Position numbers and translations under genes: made by a program. This document shows positions 8,837 through 18,002 of a stretch of DNA of 64,000 nucleotides, one piece after another. Every line of letters starts with the position of its first letter. Position 1 is the first letter of the stretch. The stretch spans positions 46,993 through 110,992 of the forward strand of contig DDIR01000069.1 in assembly GCA_002338715.1 (NCBI GenBank). Reading direction: 5' to 3'. The DNA comes from Phycisphaerales bacterium UBA1845 (GTDB taxonomy: Bacteria; Planctomycetota; Phycisphaerae; UBA1845). The notes below the pieces were generated by a model. The model ran no database searches. It saw only the letters and a list, made by a program, of their open reading frames with translations, and was not told the origin of the DNA.

Positions 8837-9289
8837 TTAGCCCGTCTTGCTCATTGCGGGCTGCGGTTCAGGCAATCGCATGAGCGGGTGTCGCGTCGAG
8901 TACTTGCGATCGCTCAACACCAACTGCCGTGCCGCGTGCGTTTTCACGTTGATGACCAACGGTCCCTGAAGGTTGCCAGTCAACACCTTGTCAATCTTGT
9001 TGACGATGATGAAAACCTGGGCTTGATCCGGATCCGTCACACCGAGATTCGTCAACTCTTCCGACTTGACCGGAGCGCGGTAATCCTGGACGAACAGGCG
9101 TGGGTCACACACCACGAACGCCAACTCTGCGCGGTCAACAGCCTGGAGCCAATAGAACCCACTGTTGTCACCGGTTTGAATCAAGGCATATTGTTTCTGG
9201 TTCGGAAAACCCAGAATACCCTGTTCAAACGTGATGAACCTCTCTTCGTTTACCTCTAGCGGTCCGAATCGCGACGTTTGTATGGTCAT
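8837..9289 (-). CDS. fliW: Flagellar assembly factor FliW
   Basis: About 150 residues from the ATG at 9289, preceded by GGGAGAGG; the frame extends further upstream but without a ribosome site. Typical FliW features are MTIQTSRFGPLEVNEERFITFEQGILGFPNQKQYALI and later PLVINVKTHAARQLVL. FliW is a cytoplasmic protein that binds either CsrA, as a non-competitive antagonist, or free flagellin, thereby coupling flagellin translation to export. Both partner genes lie directly downstream, which supports that role here. The C-terminus ends in a short Pro-rich tail. Confidence 0.95.
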   Translation of the reverse strand: MTIQTSRFGPLEVNEERFITFEQGILGFPNQKQYALIQTGDNSGFYWLQAVDRAELAFVVCDPRLFVQDYRAPVKSEELTNLGVTDPDQAQVFIIVNKIDKVLTGNLQGPLVINVKTHAARQLVLSDRKYSTRHPLMRLPEPQPAMSKTG

Positions 9290-9516
9290 CGCGCCTCTCC
9301 CTGCAGTCGATCCATTTTGGCCGCGCGCTTCCGAACGACGGAAAGCTCTCACGCGTTGTCTTCGCGTGCTCCTGCATCTCCTCGCAGGACAACCATGCGC
9401 CGATCAGCACCGACTGCGAGACGCTGATGACGTTTCAACTTTTGCACTTCGCGGTGAAATCAAATCACCGCACCACCAACGGCCCCCACTTGGTGACCGT
9501 TCGACCCGCCTCGCTC

Positions 9517-11457
9517 CTATCGCAAGAAGTCGAGCAGGGACGTATTCAAGACCTGCGAACCGGTCAGCAAACTGGCTTGAAGCGCCGTCTGGGCCTGCTG
9601 AAATCGGGTCACAGCTTCTGTGTAATCCAGATCGCGAACTTCGCTCATCAACTGCTCGGTCGCGAAGACCGCGTTTTCCGTTTGCGTCTGACGGTCACGC
9701 ATTGACTTGCCGCGTGCGCCAATGATGCCGCGCGATTTATTGAAATCGACGAGGTGACGATCGATGTCTTCTGCGGCGATTGTCAGGGCCTGCGAATCGT
9801 CCGCGATCAAAGCACGCTCCAGATCAAACAGCGCCGTCAACACACCGGTCGCCCGCGCCGATGCCACATCCGTACCGACAATCTGCGTCTCCGGATCATC
9901 AACCGTTCCGGTCAAACCGAGATCATCCACGGCGAACGACAGGTTCGCTCGCCCAGCCGACATGAACCCTGTACCACCCGATGAGTCCGTCAGCGTGATG
10001 CCGCTACCCACCGCCGCGAGGCTCGCGGTCATTCCGACGCCTGCACCGGTGGCGGCGAGGTTGATTGCATCGATCACTTCGCCAACCGTGGTTAAACCAT
10101 CGAGATTGACTTCGAACGAGTTGCCATTTTTTGCGGTGATGAGCAGGTCGGTCTTGCCCTCTTCGATTCGCACACCGCGCCCGTTGTTCAAACTTGCCAG
10201 CGGCGTGTCCAAATCCAGGGAGCGAATACCAAGACCGCTCGCGACGGCTCCACCGTTTTCGCCGATCGACAGTTCCGTACCCGAGAGCAGGTTCACCACG
10301 TCGATCCCCGTGCCCGCCTCATTGATACTTGCTTTAACCGACAGTCCGGAGTTGTTGATCGCGTTGAGCACGTCCTGGATTGACGTGGCCGTGGACAAGT
10401 CGATCGTCGCCGAGCTCGCGCCATTCGTCATAGTGATGCCAGCCGTCACATCCAAACCGGCGCCATCAAGCAATGCGGTGAGCGGCGTCGTCCGCGACAG
10501 CGACACACCAAGATCCGTTCCGACAATTGCTGCGGCTGTCGGTGCCGCGGTTGTAATGCCAAGATCGCCAGCCGTCGTTCCCGTGCTGATGTCGCGAATC
10601 GAAATCGGAGTCGCGCCCGGCGTGACCGTGATCCCGTTGTTCGTCAGCGTCGCCGTAAAGCCTGCACCAGCCGCCGTCGCAGCATCGTTGATCAACTGAA
10701 CAACATCGCCAGCCGTGTCCGCCGACGTAATGTCAACCGTCACCACGCCAGCCGCTCCATCTTCGACGATCTGAAACGAGCCCTTGCGAATGCCTAGTTC
10801 ACGAGCGCCGCTGAGGTCTTCCAATCTCGTGCCGTCGGAGATGATCGGATTGAGATCGACCGTGCCCCGCACCTGACTCGAAATCGCGCCGAACAGAACG
10901 TTGCCCGGCAGGTTGATCGGCGTCAGTTCATCGACATCGGTCCGTGCATAAACATCTCCGGTGTCGCCAACGTATCGCACGCCGTCGATCGTCTCGATGA
11001 ACGGCTGGCGATCGGTGTCCCTGCCCGCGAAGAGGTATCGCCCTTCAAATGTGCGGTTGCCGACGGCAACCAGTTGGTCGCGAATTGATGCAATCAGTTC
11101 AGCCGCCGCCTCGCGTTCCGCAGGGCTCGACAACGTCCCGATATTCTGACTCGCGATCGCCTGTGCATCGATGATCAGGGCGCTGACTTCACCCATCGAA
11201 ACGTCCGTGGCGTCCAGGGTGTCTGCCGCGTGACGAATATTGGTGATGAACTGCGACTGCTCACCGAGGATTTCGGACATGTTCAGCACGCGGGCGGCAC
11301 TTCCCGGATCTTCGCTTGGCGTCTGGAACCGTTGCCCGGATGCGAGACGCCCTTGACCGGTAAAGAGCTCGGCCGTGTTGCGGCGCAATGACGACAACAA
11401 CGCTTCCGTCTTCTGCGTCGTCGTTACGCGACTTAGATTGACTGAGTTGATTGCCAT
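9517..11457 (-). CDS. flgL: Hook-filament junction protein FlgL, enlarged
   Basis: Residues 1-140 match the flagellin-like N-terminus of FlgL (MAINSVNLSRVTTTQKTEALL, LASGQRFQTPSEDPGSAARVL, NIGTLSSPAEREAAAELIASIRDQL, EGRYLFAGRDTDRQPF). The end (YTEAVTRFQQAQTALQASLLTGSQVLNTSLLDFL) is the matching C-terminal helix. At 646 residues it is about twice the length of the E. coli protein. The extra middle is Ala/Thr/Gly-rich and contains several repeated turns of flagellin_IN type, such as LGITTAAP and LGIRSLDL, likely surface-exposed. It joins hook and filament together with FlgK, whose gene is 84 bases upstream. Start ATG with GAGG nearby. Confidence 0.93.
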   Translation of the reverse strand: MAINSVNLSRVTTTQKTEALLSSLRRNTAELFTGQGRLASGQRFQTPSEDPGSAARVLNMSEILGEQSQFITNIRHAADTLDATDVSMGEVSALIIDAQAIASQNIGTLSSPAEREAAAELIASIRDQLVAVGNRTFEGRYLFAGRDTDRQPFIETIDGVRYVGDTGDVYARTDVDELTPINLPGNVLFGAISSQVRGTVDLNPIISDGTRLEDLSGARELGIRKGSFQIVEDGAAGVVTVDITSADTAGDVVQLINDAATAAGAGFTATLTNNGITVTPGATPISIRDISTGTTAGDLGITTAAPTAAAIVGTDLGVSLSRTTPLTALLDGAGLDVTAGITMTNGASSATIDLSTATSIQDVLNAINNSGLSVKASINEAGTGIDVVNLLSGTELSIGENGGAVASGLGIRSLDLDTPLASLNNGRGVRIEEGKTDLLITAKNGNSFEVNLDGLTTVGEVIDAINLAATGAGVGMTASLAAVGSGITLTDSSGGTGFMSAGRANLSFAVDDLGLTGTVDDPETQIVGTDVASARATGVLTALFDLERALIADDSQALTIAAEDIDRHLVDFNKSRGIIGARGKSMRDRQTQTENAVFATEQLMSEVRDLDYTEAVTRFQQAQTALQASLLTGSQVLNTSLLDFLR

Positions 11458-11541
11458 CTCTTTATCCTCGCGACGGTTTCGTGTCGCCCGAACGTCAAAC
11501 TGCCATCAAACCACTTCGACCAAGTGTGTGTGTGTGTTTAG

Positions 11542-13272
11542 CTACCTCACCAACCCAAGCAGTTCCTGGAGCAGCGAGTCAACCGCGCCGACATATCGCG
11601 CCGCCCCTTGAAACGCCCTTTCGTACTTGAGCAATCCAATCGCTTCCTCGTCAAGGCTCACACCGCTCACGCTTTGACGCTGTTCTTCCAGTGATGATGT
11701 GATCACCTCTGCCGCCTCCAACGTGTTCTGAACCGATGCACCGTCGGCTGCAATGCGGTTGGCGATACCGTTGTAATATTCAAAGATCGTCGCACCGTTG
11801 AGCACATCGCTCGCCTGGTTGGTCAGCGCCGACATACGCCCGGCATTGTTTCCGTCACCGACGTGGTTGACCGTGGCAGCCGCGAGAAAACCCGAATCGT
11901 TTTTGAGTTCTTCACGAACGGCGATGTCATCGGCGCCGGAACCTTGAAAGAACGTGTTGATGCCCAGCGCCGCGAGCAGTTTGGACGAATCTTCGCGGAA
12001 GGAATCGCCGTCATTGCCAAAAGTGAATGCAAAACCCGCGTCGGCATTGAGACTCAAACGGTGGTCGGGCGTAATCGAAGCGTTCACACCGGCCACATCC
12101 GTGTTGATCGCGGTCACGATATCCTCAAGCGTCGTGTCCACGCCCTGGCCGTCCAAATCAACTTCGATGCGATACGAAACCGGTGATCCGGTGGCTTTAT
12201 CCGTCACGGAAATGTAGAAGCTTCCGTTCTGCGGGAGATTTTGAAGACCGGCTTCGAGACTGTTCAGCGGCGCGGTGACGTCATCGACCACGTTGCTGGC
12301 AACGACCGACGTGAATGGACGCAGCCCCTGGCCGTCGGCATGAATGGCGTTGACTTCTGCGATGATGCCGGCGGCCAACTGATCTAGCTTTGCTACTTGG
12401 GCGATGGCTTGGTCGTCACGCGCCCGGATGATTCCTTCAATCACACCGCCGGCGACATTAACCGTTGCGTTGGTGTCGGCGAACCGCACAGTGGTCCGCT
12501 CGAAACTTCCATCGAGTTCGTCCTCGGTGGTGAGCCCGCGCGATGCACCGTGTTGGATCAATGGTTCGTTACCGACGTAAACGCTGACGGCTCCGCTTGG
12601 TTGCTCGCGAACCTGCACGTCGAAGACTTCGCTGAGATCGCGGATCAAGGCATCGCGACGATCGCGAAGGGCGTTGGCCTGCCCGGTTCCGCCGGCTTCG
12701 ACAGACACGATCTGCGTATTGAGTTCAGCAATTTCGGCGGCCACGCGATCGGCGTCTTTCACGACCCGACGGATTTCGTTGTTGAAGTCGAGCGACGTTT
12801 CGATGATGTCAGTCCGGGTTGCCCGCAGCGTTCGAGTCAGTGCGTCACCGTTTGAAATCGCAACGGCCCGAATCGCCAGATCATCCGGTGCATTCTGCAC
12901 GTCGCTTAGGCTGTTGAAGAAATCGGTGATCTGCGAGCTGATGCCCGAACCGGTCAGGTCGTTAAAATACACTTCGATCTGGCCGATCCCCTGTCGTTGG
13001 GCGATCGCCGACTGCAAATCTCCGACCGATGCACGCAGTCGATTGTCCAACGCCTCATCCACGTGTCGCTTCAGTCCGGTGATCGCCACGCCGGCACCGG
13101 GACGCAGCCCCGGACCGATCGACGTGCCGTTGACCGCCGACAATTCCGCCGACTGCCGCGTGTAATCGACGTTGCCCGCATTGGCGACGTTGTTACCGAC
13201 GACCTGCAACGCTCCCTGATATGAAAGCAATGCGTTACGACCGGCTGTTAGTCCTGAAGTTACAAGTCCCAT
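11542..13272 (-). CDS. flgK: Hook-associated protein FlgK
   Basis: The first hook-filament junction protein, 576 residues. The N-terminus has the axial-protein motif GRNALLSYQGALQVVGNNVANAGNVDYTRQSAEL, and the C-terminus has the matching helix SVSGVSLDEEAIGLLKYERAFQGAARYV, conserved in FlgK. The core includes ISSQITDFFNSLSDVQNAPDDLAIR, the usual FlgK block. The ATG at 13272 follows GGTGGGATAGG. The gene lies five bases after flgN, its export chaperone, and upstream of flgL, so chaperone and both clients are expressed together. Exported through the flagellar type III channel; no signal peptide. Confidence 0.95.
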   Translation of the reverse strand: MGLVTSGLTAGRNALLSYQGALQVVGNNVANAGNVDYTRQSAELSAVNGTSIGPGLRPGAGVAITGLKRHVDEALDNRLRASVGDLQSAIAQRQGIGQIEVYFNDLTGSGISSQITDFFNSLSDVQNAPDDLAIRAVAISNGDALTRTLRATRTDIIETSLDFNNEIRRVVKDADRVAAEIAELNTQIVSVEAGGTGQANALRDRRDALIRDLSEVFDVQVREQPSGAVSVYVGNEPLIQHGASRGLTTEDELDGSFERTTVRFADTNATVNVAGGVIEGIIRARDDQAIAQVAKLDQLAAGIIAEVNAIHADGQGLRPFTSVVASNVVDDVTAPLNSLEAGLQNLPQNGSFYISVTDKATGSPVSYRIEVDLDGQGVDTTLEDIVTAINTDVAGVNASITPDHRLSLNADAGFAFTFGNDGDSFREDSSKLLAALGINTFFQGSGADDIAVREELKNDSGFLAAATVNHVGDGNNAGRMSALTNQASDVLNGATIFEYYNGIANRIAADGASVQNTLEAAEVITSSLEEQRQSVSGVSLDEEAIGLLKYERAFQGAARYVGAVDSLLQELLGLVR

Positions 13273-13277
13273 ATGAC

Positions 13278-13796
13278 CTATCCCACCAAATCAAAAATTC
13301 GTTCGTTCGCCGACACACTCGCCTGACCATCGGATGAGTACGCCGCGCCGCCCGTCGTCGGAGCCGTCATCGAAGCAAACACCACGCGCATGTGTCGCAA
13401 AATATTCTGCGACACCAACTGGGCGACGTGGTTGCGACGGGCAATCTGACTCGTCAATTCGCGCATCCGCTTGACTGCGGCTTCGATCTTCGGCGCTTCC
13501 GTCCCGGCGAACCGTTCGGCAAGCTGCATCGCTGTCATCGCACGGGCCCGCTGCGGGCTGACGCCATATGACCGACCGAGATTGACGGTCAACTGCTTGC
13601 GAAGCCCTTCCCGCTCGTTGATCTGCTCGACGATGGCTTTTTCGCCAAGCATCGCCTCACGAATCTGGTCGGTGTCGGCCGTCTTCATCGCGGCGATCTT
13701 CGCATCGATGGCTGCGAGCAAGCGAACGTGCAGTTCGGCGATCTCGTCCAGCAATCGAACCAGCGTCGTGATTCGCGAATTGTCTGGTCCCTGCAT
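13278..13796 (-). CDS. flgN: FlgN-type flagellar export chaperone
   Basis: A predominantly helical protein of about 172 residues with long amphipathic helices (LVRLLDEIAELHVRLLAAIDAKIAAM, QLTVNLGRSYG, AAVKRMRELTSQIARRNHVAQLV), the fold expected of FlgN. FlgN binds FlgK and FlgL in the cytoplasm and keeps them export-competent. Assignment rests partly on position: it lies between flgJ and flgK/flgL. The ATG at 13796 overlaps the stop codon of flgJ (TAATG), implying coupled translation; a GTG at 13802 is an alternative. The usual anti-sigma gene flgM, often next to flgN, is not seen. Confidence 0.8.
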   Translation of the reverse strand: MQGPDNSRITTLVRLLDEIAELHVRLLAAIDAKIAAMKTADTDQIREAMLGEKAIVEQINEREGLRKQLTVNLGRSYGVSPQRARAMTAMQLAERFAGTEAPKIEAAVKRMRELTSQIARRNHVAQLVSQNILRHMRVVFASMTAPTTGGAAYSSDGQASVSANERIFDLVG

Positions 13797-14182
13797 TACC
13801 ACGATGGTTTCTCCGCTTTCGGTTGTGCCAACTGGTCAAGATCTCGTTGTGCCTGGGCGATCGCCGCCTGCTGTCGCGTGCGCACCTTCTCAGCATGAAT
13901 GGCGTTGCGCTGATAGCGGTCCACAATCGCTTCCGAGATATTCCAGTTCTTGCTGCGTCCCATTTCCTTCGCGAAAACCTGGTCAAGCTGAGCCTGAAAT
14001 ACTTCCTCGCCACGACCGCCATGACCGTACTTGCCCTTGAACTCCGACGAACGAATCTGGCGCAGCATCGTTCCGTAGAAGACCGAGCCCACGATCTCGT
14101 CCGCGGCCTGCTTGAGCTGCGAAGTGGCAGCCGACTTGGCGACGTCCGTATTGGTTGAAGTTGGCGGCGTAACCGTTTGCAT
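13796..14182 (-). CDS. flgJ: FlgJ-type rod-binding protein (no muramidase domain)
   Basis: A 128-residue protein corresponding only to the N-terminal rod-scaffold half of E. coli FlgJ. It has the features LKQAADEIVGSVFYGTMLRQIRSS and GGRGEEVFQAQLDQVFAKEM, which match the rod-binding domain. The peptidoglycan hydrolase half is absent, as is usual outside gamma-proteobacteria, so wall opening must be done by another enzyme. It begins two bases after the flgI stop and ends overlapping the flgN start. Acts in the periplasm during rod assembly. Confidence 0.88.
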   Translation of the reverse strand: MQTVTPPTSTNTDVAKSAATSQLKQAADEIVGSVFYGTMLRQIRSSEFKGKYGHGGRGEEVFQAQLDQVFAKEMGRSKNWNISEAIVDRYQRNAIHAEKVRTRQQAAIAQAQRDLDQLAQPKAEKPSW

Positions 14183-14184
14183 AA

Positions 14185-15327
14185 CTAGTTCTCAAAAATC
14201 AACTTTGCGTGCAGCTTGCCCAACTCGTGCACCTTGGTCAGGATTTCGATTCGATCTTCGATGGGAACGTTCAGCGGCTTCAATGCCTCAAGTAGGTCGC
14301 CGACGTTTACGTCACCGGCCCCATTCGGATCGATCGCCACAAACGCATTCGGTCCGCCGGTGCTCGCGACCGCGTCGCCGTTCTGACGCGGTGCAATCGT
14401 GACGGTCAAACCGCGTTGCGACACAATCACAGGCGACATCTTCGCGTTGCCCGAAACCACGATCGTGCCGCTAAGGCGATCGACGATGACGCGGGCTTCA
14501 GCATCCGGAACCAGAAGGACCGCGTTCTCTACCTCCTGAATCCACGACGCGACCGACTGCGTCTTGGGCACGTGGACAATCACGTTCTTGGGATCCACTG
14601 CCAGCGCGACCTGTTCGACATCGGCGGCCATGGCGAGTTCGGTATTGATCGACGTCGCAATCTCGTGCACCATCGCCCAACTCGCATGGGCATCGTCGAG
14701 CACCAACGTAATGTAATGTTCGTTGGGGTCGATCCAATCGGCGCCGTATGGCAGTTCGCGGCCCGTCGCCAGGAATCGAACGAGCACATCTTCCTCGACG
14801 GTCGCACCGTTTCGAATGATGCCGGTCACCAGGTCGCTTTCGCTCAAGACCTTGATCGCCCCGGACGCCCTTGCAAAAACTTTCTGCACGTTGAAGTCGT
14901 GATAGAGCAGCGGTGTGATCAGCAGGCGTCCACCTTTCAAACTCTTTGCCGCCCCAAACGCCGTGACCTGCACGTCAACGGTGTCGCCTTCGCGAACGCC
15001 AAACTCAGGAAGCACCGCTTCCAGCATCACGATGGCGCAATTGTTGCTGCCGCCGAGTTCCTCGATCGACGACACCGGGTTGGCGAAGCGCTTCAACGCC
15101 GCAGCCAGCGGTCGCATGCTCGGAAGGTACTCGTCACCATCGCCCGTTCCGGAGAGTCCCGTCACCAGCCCCATACCGATGAGCTTGTTGGTGCGCTGAC
15201 CTTTAAGCTTGGTCACATCGCCGACCCGTGCGTTGACGCCAGCCGCCCGCGCGCTGCGCGTTGTGCCCGACAGCGTCCCGACGAGTGCAACAACCAAAGT
15301 GAACTTGATGAGATTCATTCGAGTCAT
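14185..15327 (-). CDS. flgI: Flagellar P-ring protein FlgI
   Basis: The 380-residue periplasmic P-ring subunit. A signal peptide (KFTLVVALVGTLSGTTRSARA) is followed by strongly conserved FlgI sequence: ARVGDVTKLKGQRTNKLIGMGLVTGLSGTGDGD, EFGVREGDTVDVQVTAFGAAKSLKGGRLLITPL and the ending GDVNVGDLLEALKPLNV. The C-terminal IEILTKVHELGKLHAKLIFEN is also typical. A P-ring and the FlgH L-ring together indicate a Gram-negative-style envelope with peptidoglycan and an outer membrane. The start ATG overlaps the flgH stop by one base (TAATG). Confidence 0.96.
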   Translation of the reverse strand: MTRMNLIKFTLVVALVGTLSGTTRSARAAGVNARVGDVTKLKGQRTNKLIGMGLVTGLSGTGDGDEYLPSMRPLAAALKRFANPVSSIEELGGSNNCAIVMLEAVLPEFGVREGDTVDVQVTAFGAAKSLKGGRLLITPLLYHDFNVQKVFARASGAIKVLSESDLVTGIIRNGATVEEDVLVRFLATGRELPYGADWIDPNEHYITLVLDDAHASWAMVHEIATSINTELAMAADVEQVALAVDPKNVIVHVPKTQSVASWIQEVENAVLLVPDAEARVIVDRLSGTIVVSGNAKMSPVIVSQRGLTVTIAPRQNGDAVASTGGPNAFVAIDPNGAGDVNVGDLLEALKPLNVPIEDRIEILTKVHELGKLHAKLIFEN

Positions 15328-16019
15328 TAGAGCGGCCTAATCCAATCGTAGAGTTCGCCAGCCCAGCCCGCCCGCGTTGCATTGCGGATGGTGCCCTTGG
15401 TAACGATGTCAATTTTCTTGTCAGCAATCTGCGTGCTCAGCACGGTGTTGTCCGGCGAAACGTCAATGCTTCGACACATGCCGGTGAACCGCAGCGTGTG
15501 CACTTCCTTGTCGTGATGCGTTTGTCCGCTTGCTTCGAGGACGATGTTGCCGTTGGGTTTGACGTCCACGATCTTTGCGGTGATGCGCGTGGTCAGACTG
15601 TCTTCGCGTTCTGACTCGGCGTCATTGCGCTGGTTGAACGTGCTCTTGTAATTGATGTTGGGCTTGCCGCGTCGAAATGGCGTCGCGCCGATACCGCCAC
15701 CGGTGAACTTGATGAATGCATCGAGTTCGCTGCGAAGATCGGCTTGGCGTCTGGCGTTGGCTGTGCCTTCAGCTTCATAGAGCGTTCGTTCGCGAACGAT
15801 GATGGTGATGAGGTCGTGCACCTTGTACTTTTTGGGTTCAGCGGCTTTAACCGAAATCAATGAAGTCGATTCGATCACGGGGTTCGCCGGTTTCGGTTCT
15901 TCCTCACGCGCAGGCGTGGTCTGCCGAGGCAGGTCGGAGAAGCGGCCAATCGATGACGACTGCGCCAGCGCAACCGGGCAGATCATCAAACTCAATGTGA
16001 TGGTGACGGTAAATCTCAT
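15327..16019 (-). CDS. flgH: Flagellar L-ring protein FlgH without an obvious lipobox
   Basis: The 230-residue outer-membrane L-ring subunit. Conserved blocks include VHDLITIIVRERTLYEAEGTANARRQADLRSE, LTTRITAKIVDVKPNGNIVLEASGQ and LSTQIADKKIDIVTKGTI. The N-terminus looks like a type I signal peptide ending VALAQS. The only Cys in it is preceded by Met-Ile, not Gly or Ala, so a lipoprotein signal is not convincing, in contrast to most FlgH proteins. Start ATG at 16019 with GGAGGTGAG and a four-base overlap (ATGA) with flgA. Confidence 0.94.
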   Translation of the reverse strand: MRFTVTITLSLMICPVALAQSSSIGRFSDLPRQTTPAREEEPKPANPVIESTSLISVKAAEPKKYKVHDLITIIVRERTLYEAEGTANARRQADLRSELDAFIKFTGGGIGATPFRRGKPNINYKSTFNQRNDAESEREDSLTTRITAKIVDVKPNGNIVLEASGQTHHDKEVHTLRFTGMCRSIDVSPDNTVLSTQIADKKIDIVTKGTIRNATRAGWAGELYDWIRPL

Positions 16020-17110
16020 TGCTCACCTCCAAGGGCCAAGTGTGTATCAGCACCCAAACCGTTGGCGTGGATCGGTCCGACCGAGACCAGTCCCGGACCG
16101 GTGACCATCGCCGTGAATTTTCTTTTTGCGCGGTCGGCGGTCTGCAGTTCGATGACGTCGCCATACGCCCCGGCTTTCATCACCCGGCCGACCGATTCGA
16201 TCACCACACCGCCCGCTTTTGAATGCACCTGCACGATCTGACCGCGCTTGACCAACGGCACCGGCTCAAGGTTTCGATCGCGGACGATTTCACCGACGCG
16301 GATGAATCGCTTCGCCCGCTGGCCCACCACCGCATCGGCCGAGGCGAACCCGGCGCTTTCAAATCGCTTGTAACTCTTGTTGACGATGCTGACGTCGCGC
16401 TTGGATACGGTTGCGTTCAAGTTGATCGGACGGGCTGCAACGACGGTCGGCTTGACGAAGGTCACATCCGCAACCACGCCAACCCGCTGCACCTCTTTCC
16501 CTTGTGCATAGACAATGACATCCATGCTGACGAGGCCCAACTGTTTGTCATTCGTCCGATGAATCTCGAACTCGAATTCACCTTCGCGCATCTCCAGCAT
16601 CGAGCCGACCGATTTTCCGTAGACCACTTCGACCCAACCGCCCAGCGATTCAGCGTCACTGCCAAGGTCCGCTTCAATGACTTCGCGAAGCGTGCGCCCA
16701 CCGTGTTGTGTTCCGTTGTTGCCGGAGGCGTCCGCGACTTGGGCAGTACCCTGGTTCGGTTCGGATTCAAACGTCCGGGCAAGTCGCTTGACCTGGCAAT
16801 CGGTCGCGCCTTTGAACGTCGTCAATGCCGGGTTCAACCCGTTGTCACTGAGAACGCGACGAATCCCCGCCATCGAAATAGCCGCCGATTCGCCGATTTC
16901 CGGAGCCTTTGCGATCGCGATCGAATAGAACCGATCAAGCACCGCCTCGTCGAATTGTGACAAGGTACAAACGTCGCGAAGATAGATTTGATCGTCCGTG
17001 ATCGCAGCATCGCGCCAAAGCTCGACCGATTCCGCAAGCGCGGACTGGCTGACACCTGCGATGATCGCAATGAGCAGTCCGACTTTGAATTGATTTGAAG
17101 CTTTCATCAT
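16016..17110 (-). CDS. flgA: Flagellar P-ring assembly chaperone FlgA
   Basis: The periplasmic chaperone for P-ring formation, 364 residues from the ATG at 17110, which has AAGGA at proper spacing. The signal peptide is KVGLLIAIIAGVSQSALAES. The C-terminal SAF/ChapFlgA domain is clear (about residues 225-355): RPINLNATVSKRDV, VVGQRAKRFIRVGEIVRDRNLEPVPLVKRGQIV and AGAYGDVIELQ. The N-terminal half is longer than in E. coli FlgA and holds LRDVCTLSQFDEAVLDRFYSIAIAKAP. It lies directly before flgH and flgI, the rings it helps to build. Confidence 0.9.
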   Translation of the reverse strand: MMKASNQFKVGLLIAIIAGVSQSALAESVELWRDAAITDDQIYLRDVCTLSQFDEAVLDRFYSIAIAKAPEIGESAAISMAGIRRVLSDNGLNPALTTFKGATDCQVKRLARTFESEPNQGTAQVADASGNNGTQHGGRTLREVIEADLGSDAESLGGWVEVVYGKSVGSMLEMREGEFEFEIHRTNDKQLGLVSMDVIVYAQGKEVQRVGVVADVTFVKPTVVAARPINLNATVSKRDVSIVNKSYKRFESAGFASADAVVGQRAKRFIRVGEIVRDRNLEPVPLVKRGQIVQVHSKAGGVVIESVGRVMKAGAYGDVIELQTADRAKRKFTAMVTGPGLVSVGPIHANGLGADTHLALGGEQ

Positions 17111-17179
17111 GTCGCAATCCTTGCGTTGCATCTCAGCATCCTGCTGCGCGTCGTTTCAAACCGTGCTTAGATCAGCCGA

Positions 17180-17989
17180 CTAGAACCGCCTTAAGTTCGA
17201 AACGGTCTGAAGCGCCTGCTCAGCCGACTGAATCGCCTGGCTGTTCATCTCAAACGAACGCTGCGTCGTGATCAGTGCGATCAACTCGCGCACCGGATCG
17301 ACGTTGCTCATCTCCAACTGCCCCTGGGCAATCGCACCGAGTCCATCGAGCTGCGGCGGACCGGTCACTGCCGGTCCCGAGGCATCCGTATCCAAATACA
17401 AATTGCCGCCGATCTGCTTGAGGCCTTCCTCATTGACGAACCGGGCCAACTCGATCTGACCGACCTGCGTCAATTGCTGCTGTCCTGGCTGACGTACGCG
17501 CACCTCACCGTTTCGACCGATGGCGATGTCGGTTGCATCCGGTGGGACGGAGATCGGTGGTTCGAGGATTGGCCCGGCTTGCGTGCCCAGTACGAGGTTG
17601 CCTTCCGAGTTCGTCGTGAAGTTACCCGCTCGCGTGTACGCGGTGATCGGTCCACCGTCGAAGTTCGTGCGCACCTGAAAGAAACCGGGCCCTTCGATCA
17701 TCATGTCGAGCGGTTTGTCGGTCGGGTCGACGGGACCGCGTTCGAAGTCGAGTTGCGTTCCGGCGATGCGGACACCGAGACCCACCTGAATACCATGCGG
17801 GATCGGCTCGTCGTCCACGTTTGGCAGACCGGGCTCGCGCTTGGTTTGATAGAGCAGGTCTTCGAAGTTGACGCGGCTGCGTTTGAAACCGGTTGTGTTG
17901 ATGTTCGCCAGGTTGTTGGCAGTCACATCCAGTTTCGTGTCGAGCGCCTTCATGCCGCTCGCTGCCGCGTGTAATGCCATAATCGCCAT
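17180..17989 (-). CDS. flgG: Flagellar distal rod protein FlgG
   Basis: The 269-residue distal rod subunit. The N-terminal motif is MALHAAASGMKALDTKLDVTANNLANINTTGFKRSRVNFEDLLYQ, and the C-terminal axial helix is MSNVDPVRELIALITTQRSFEMNSQAIQSAEQALQTVSNLRR. The middle D1 part contains YTRAGNFTTNSEGNLVLGTQAG. I use the ATG at 17989 because AGGAGG lies nine bases before it; an internal ATG at 17980 would be too far. The gene is the usual length and follows flgF closely. Confidence 0.97.
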   Translation of the reverse strand: MAIMALHAAASGMKALDTKLDVTANNLANINTTGFKRSRVNFEDLLYQTKREPGLPNVDDEPIPHGIQVGLGVRIAGTQLDFERGPVDPTDKPLDMMIEGPGFFQVRTNFDGGPITAYTRAGNFTTNSEGNLVLGTQAGPILEPPISVPPDATDIAIGRNGEVRVRQPGQQQLTQVGQIELARFVNEEGLKQIGGNLYLDTDASGPAVTGPPQLDGLGAIAQGQLEMSNVDPVRELIALITTQRSFEMNSQAIQSAEQALQTVSNLRRF

Positions 17990-18002
17990 CTATCGCGTCC
18001 TC

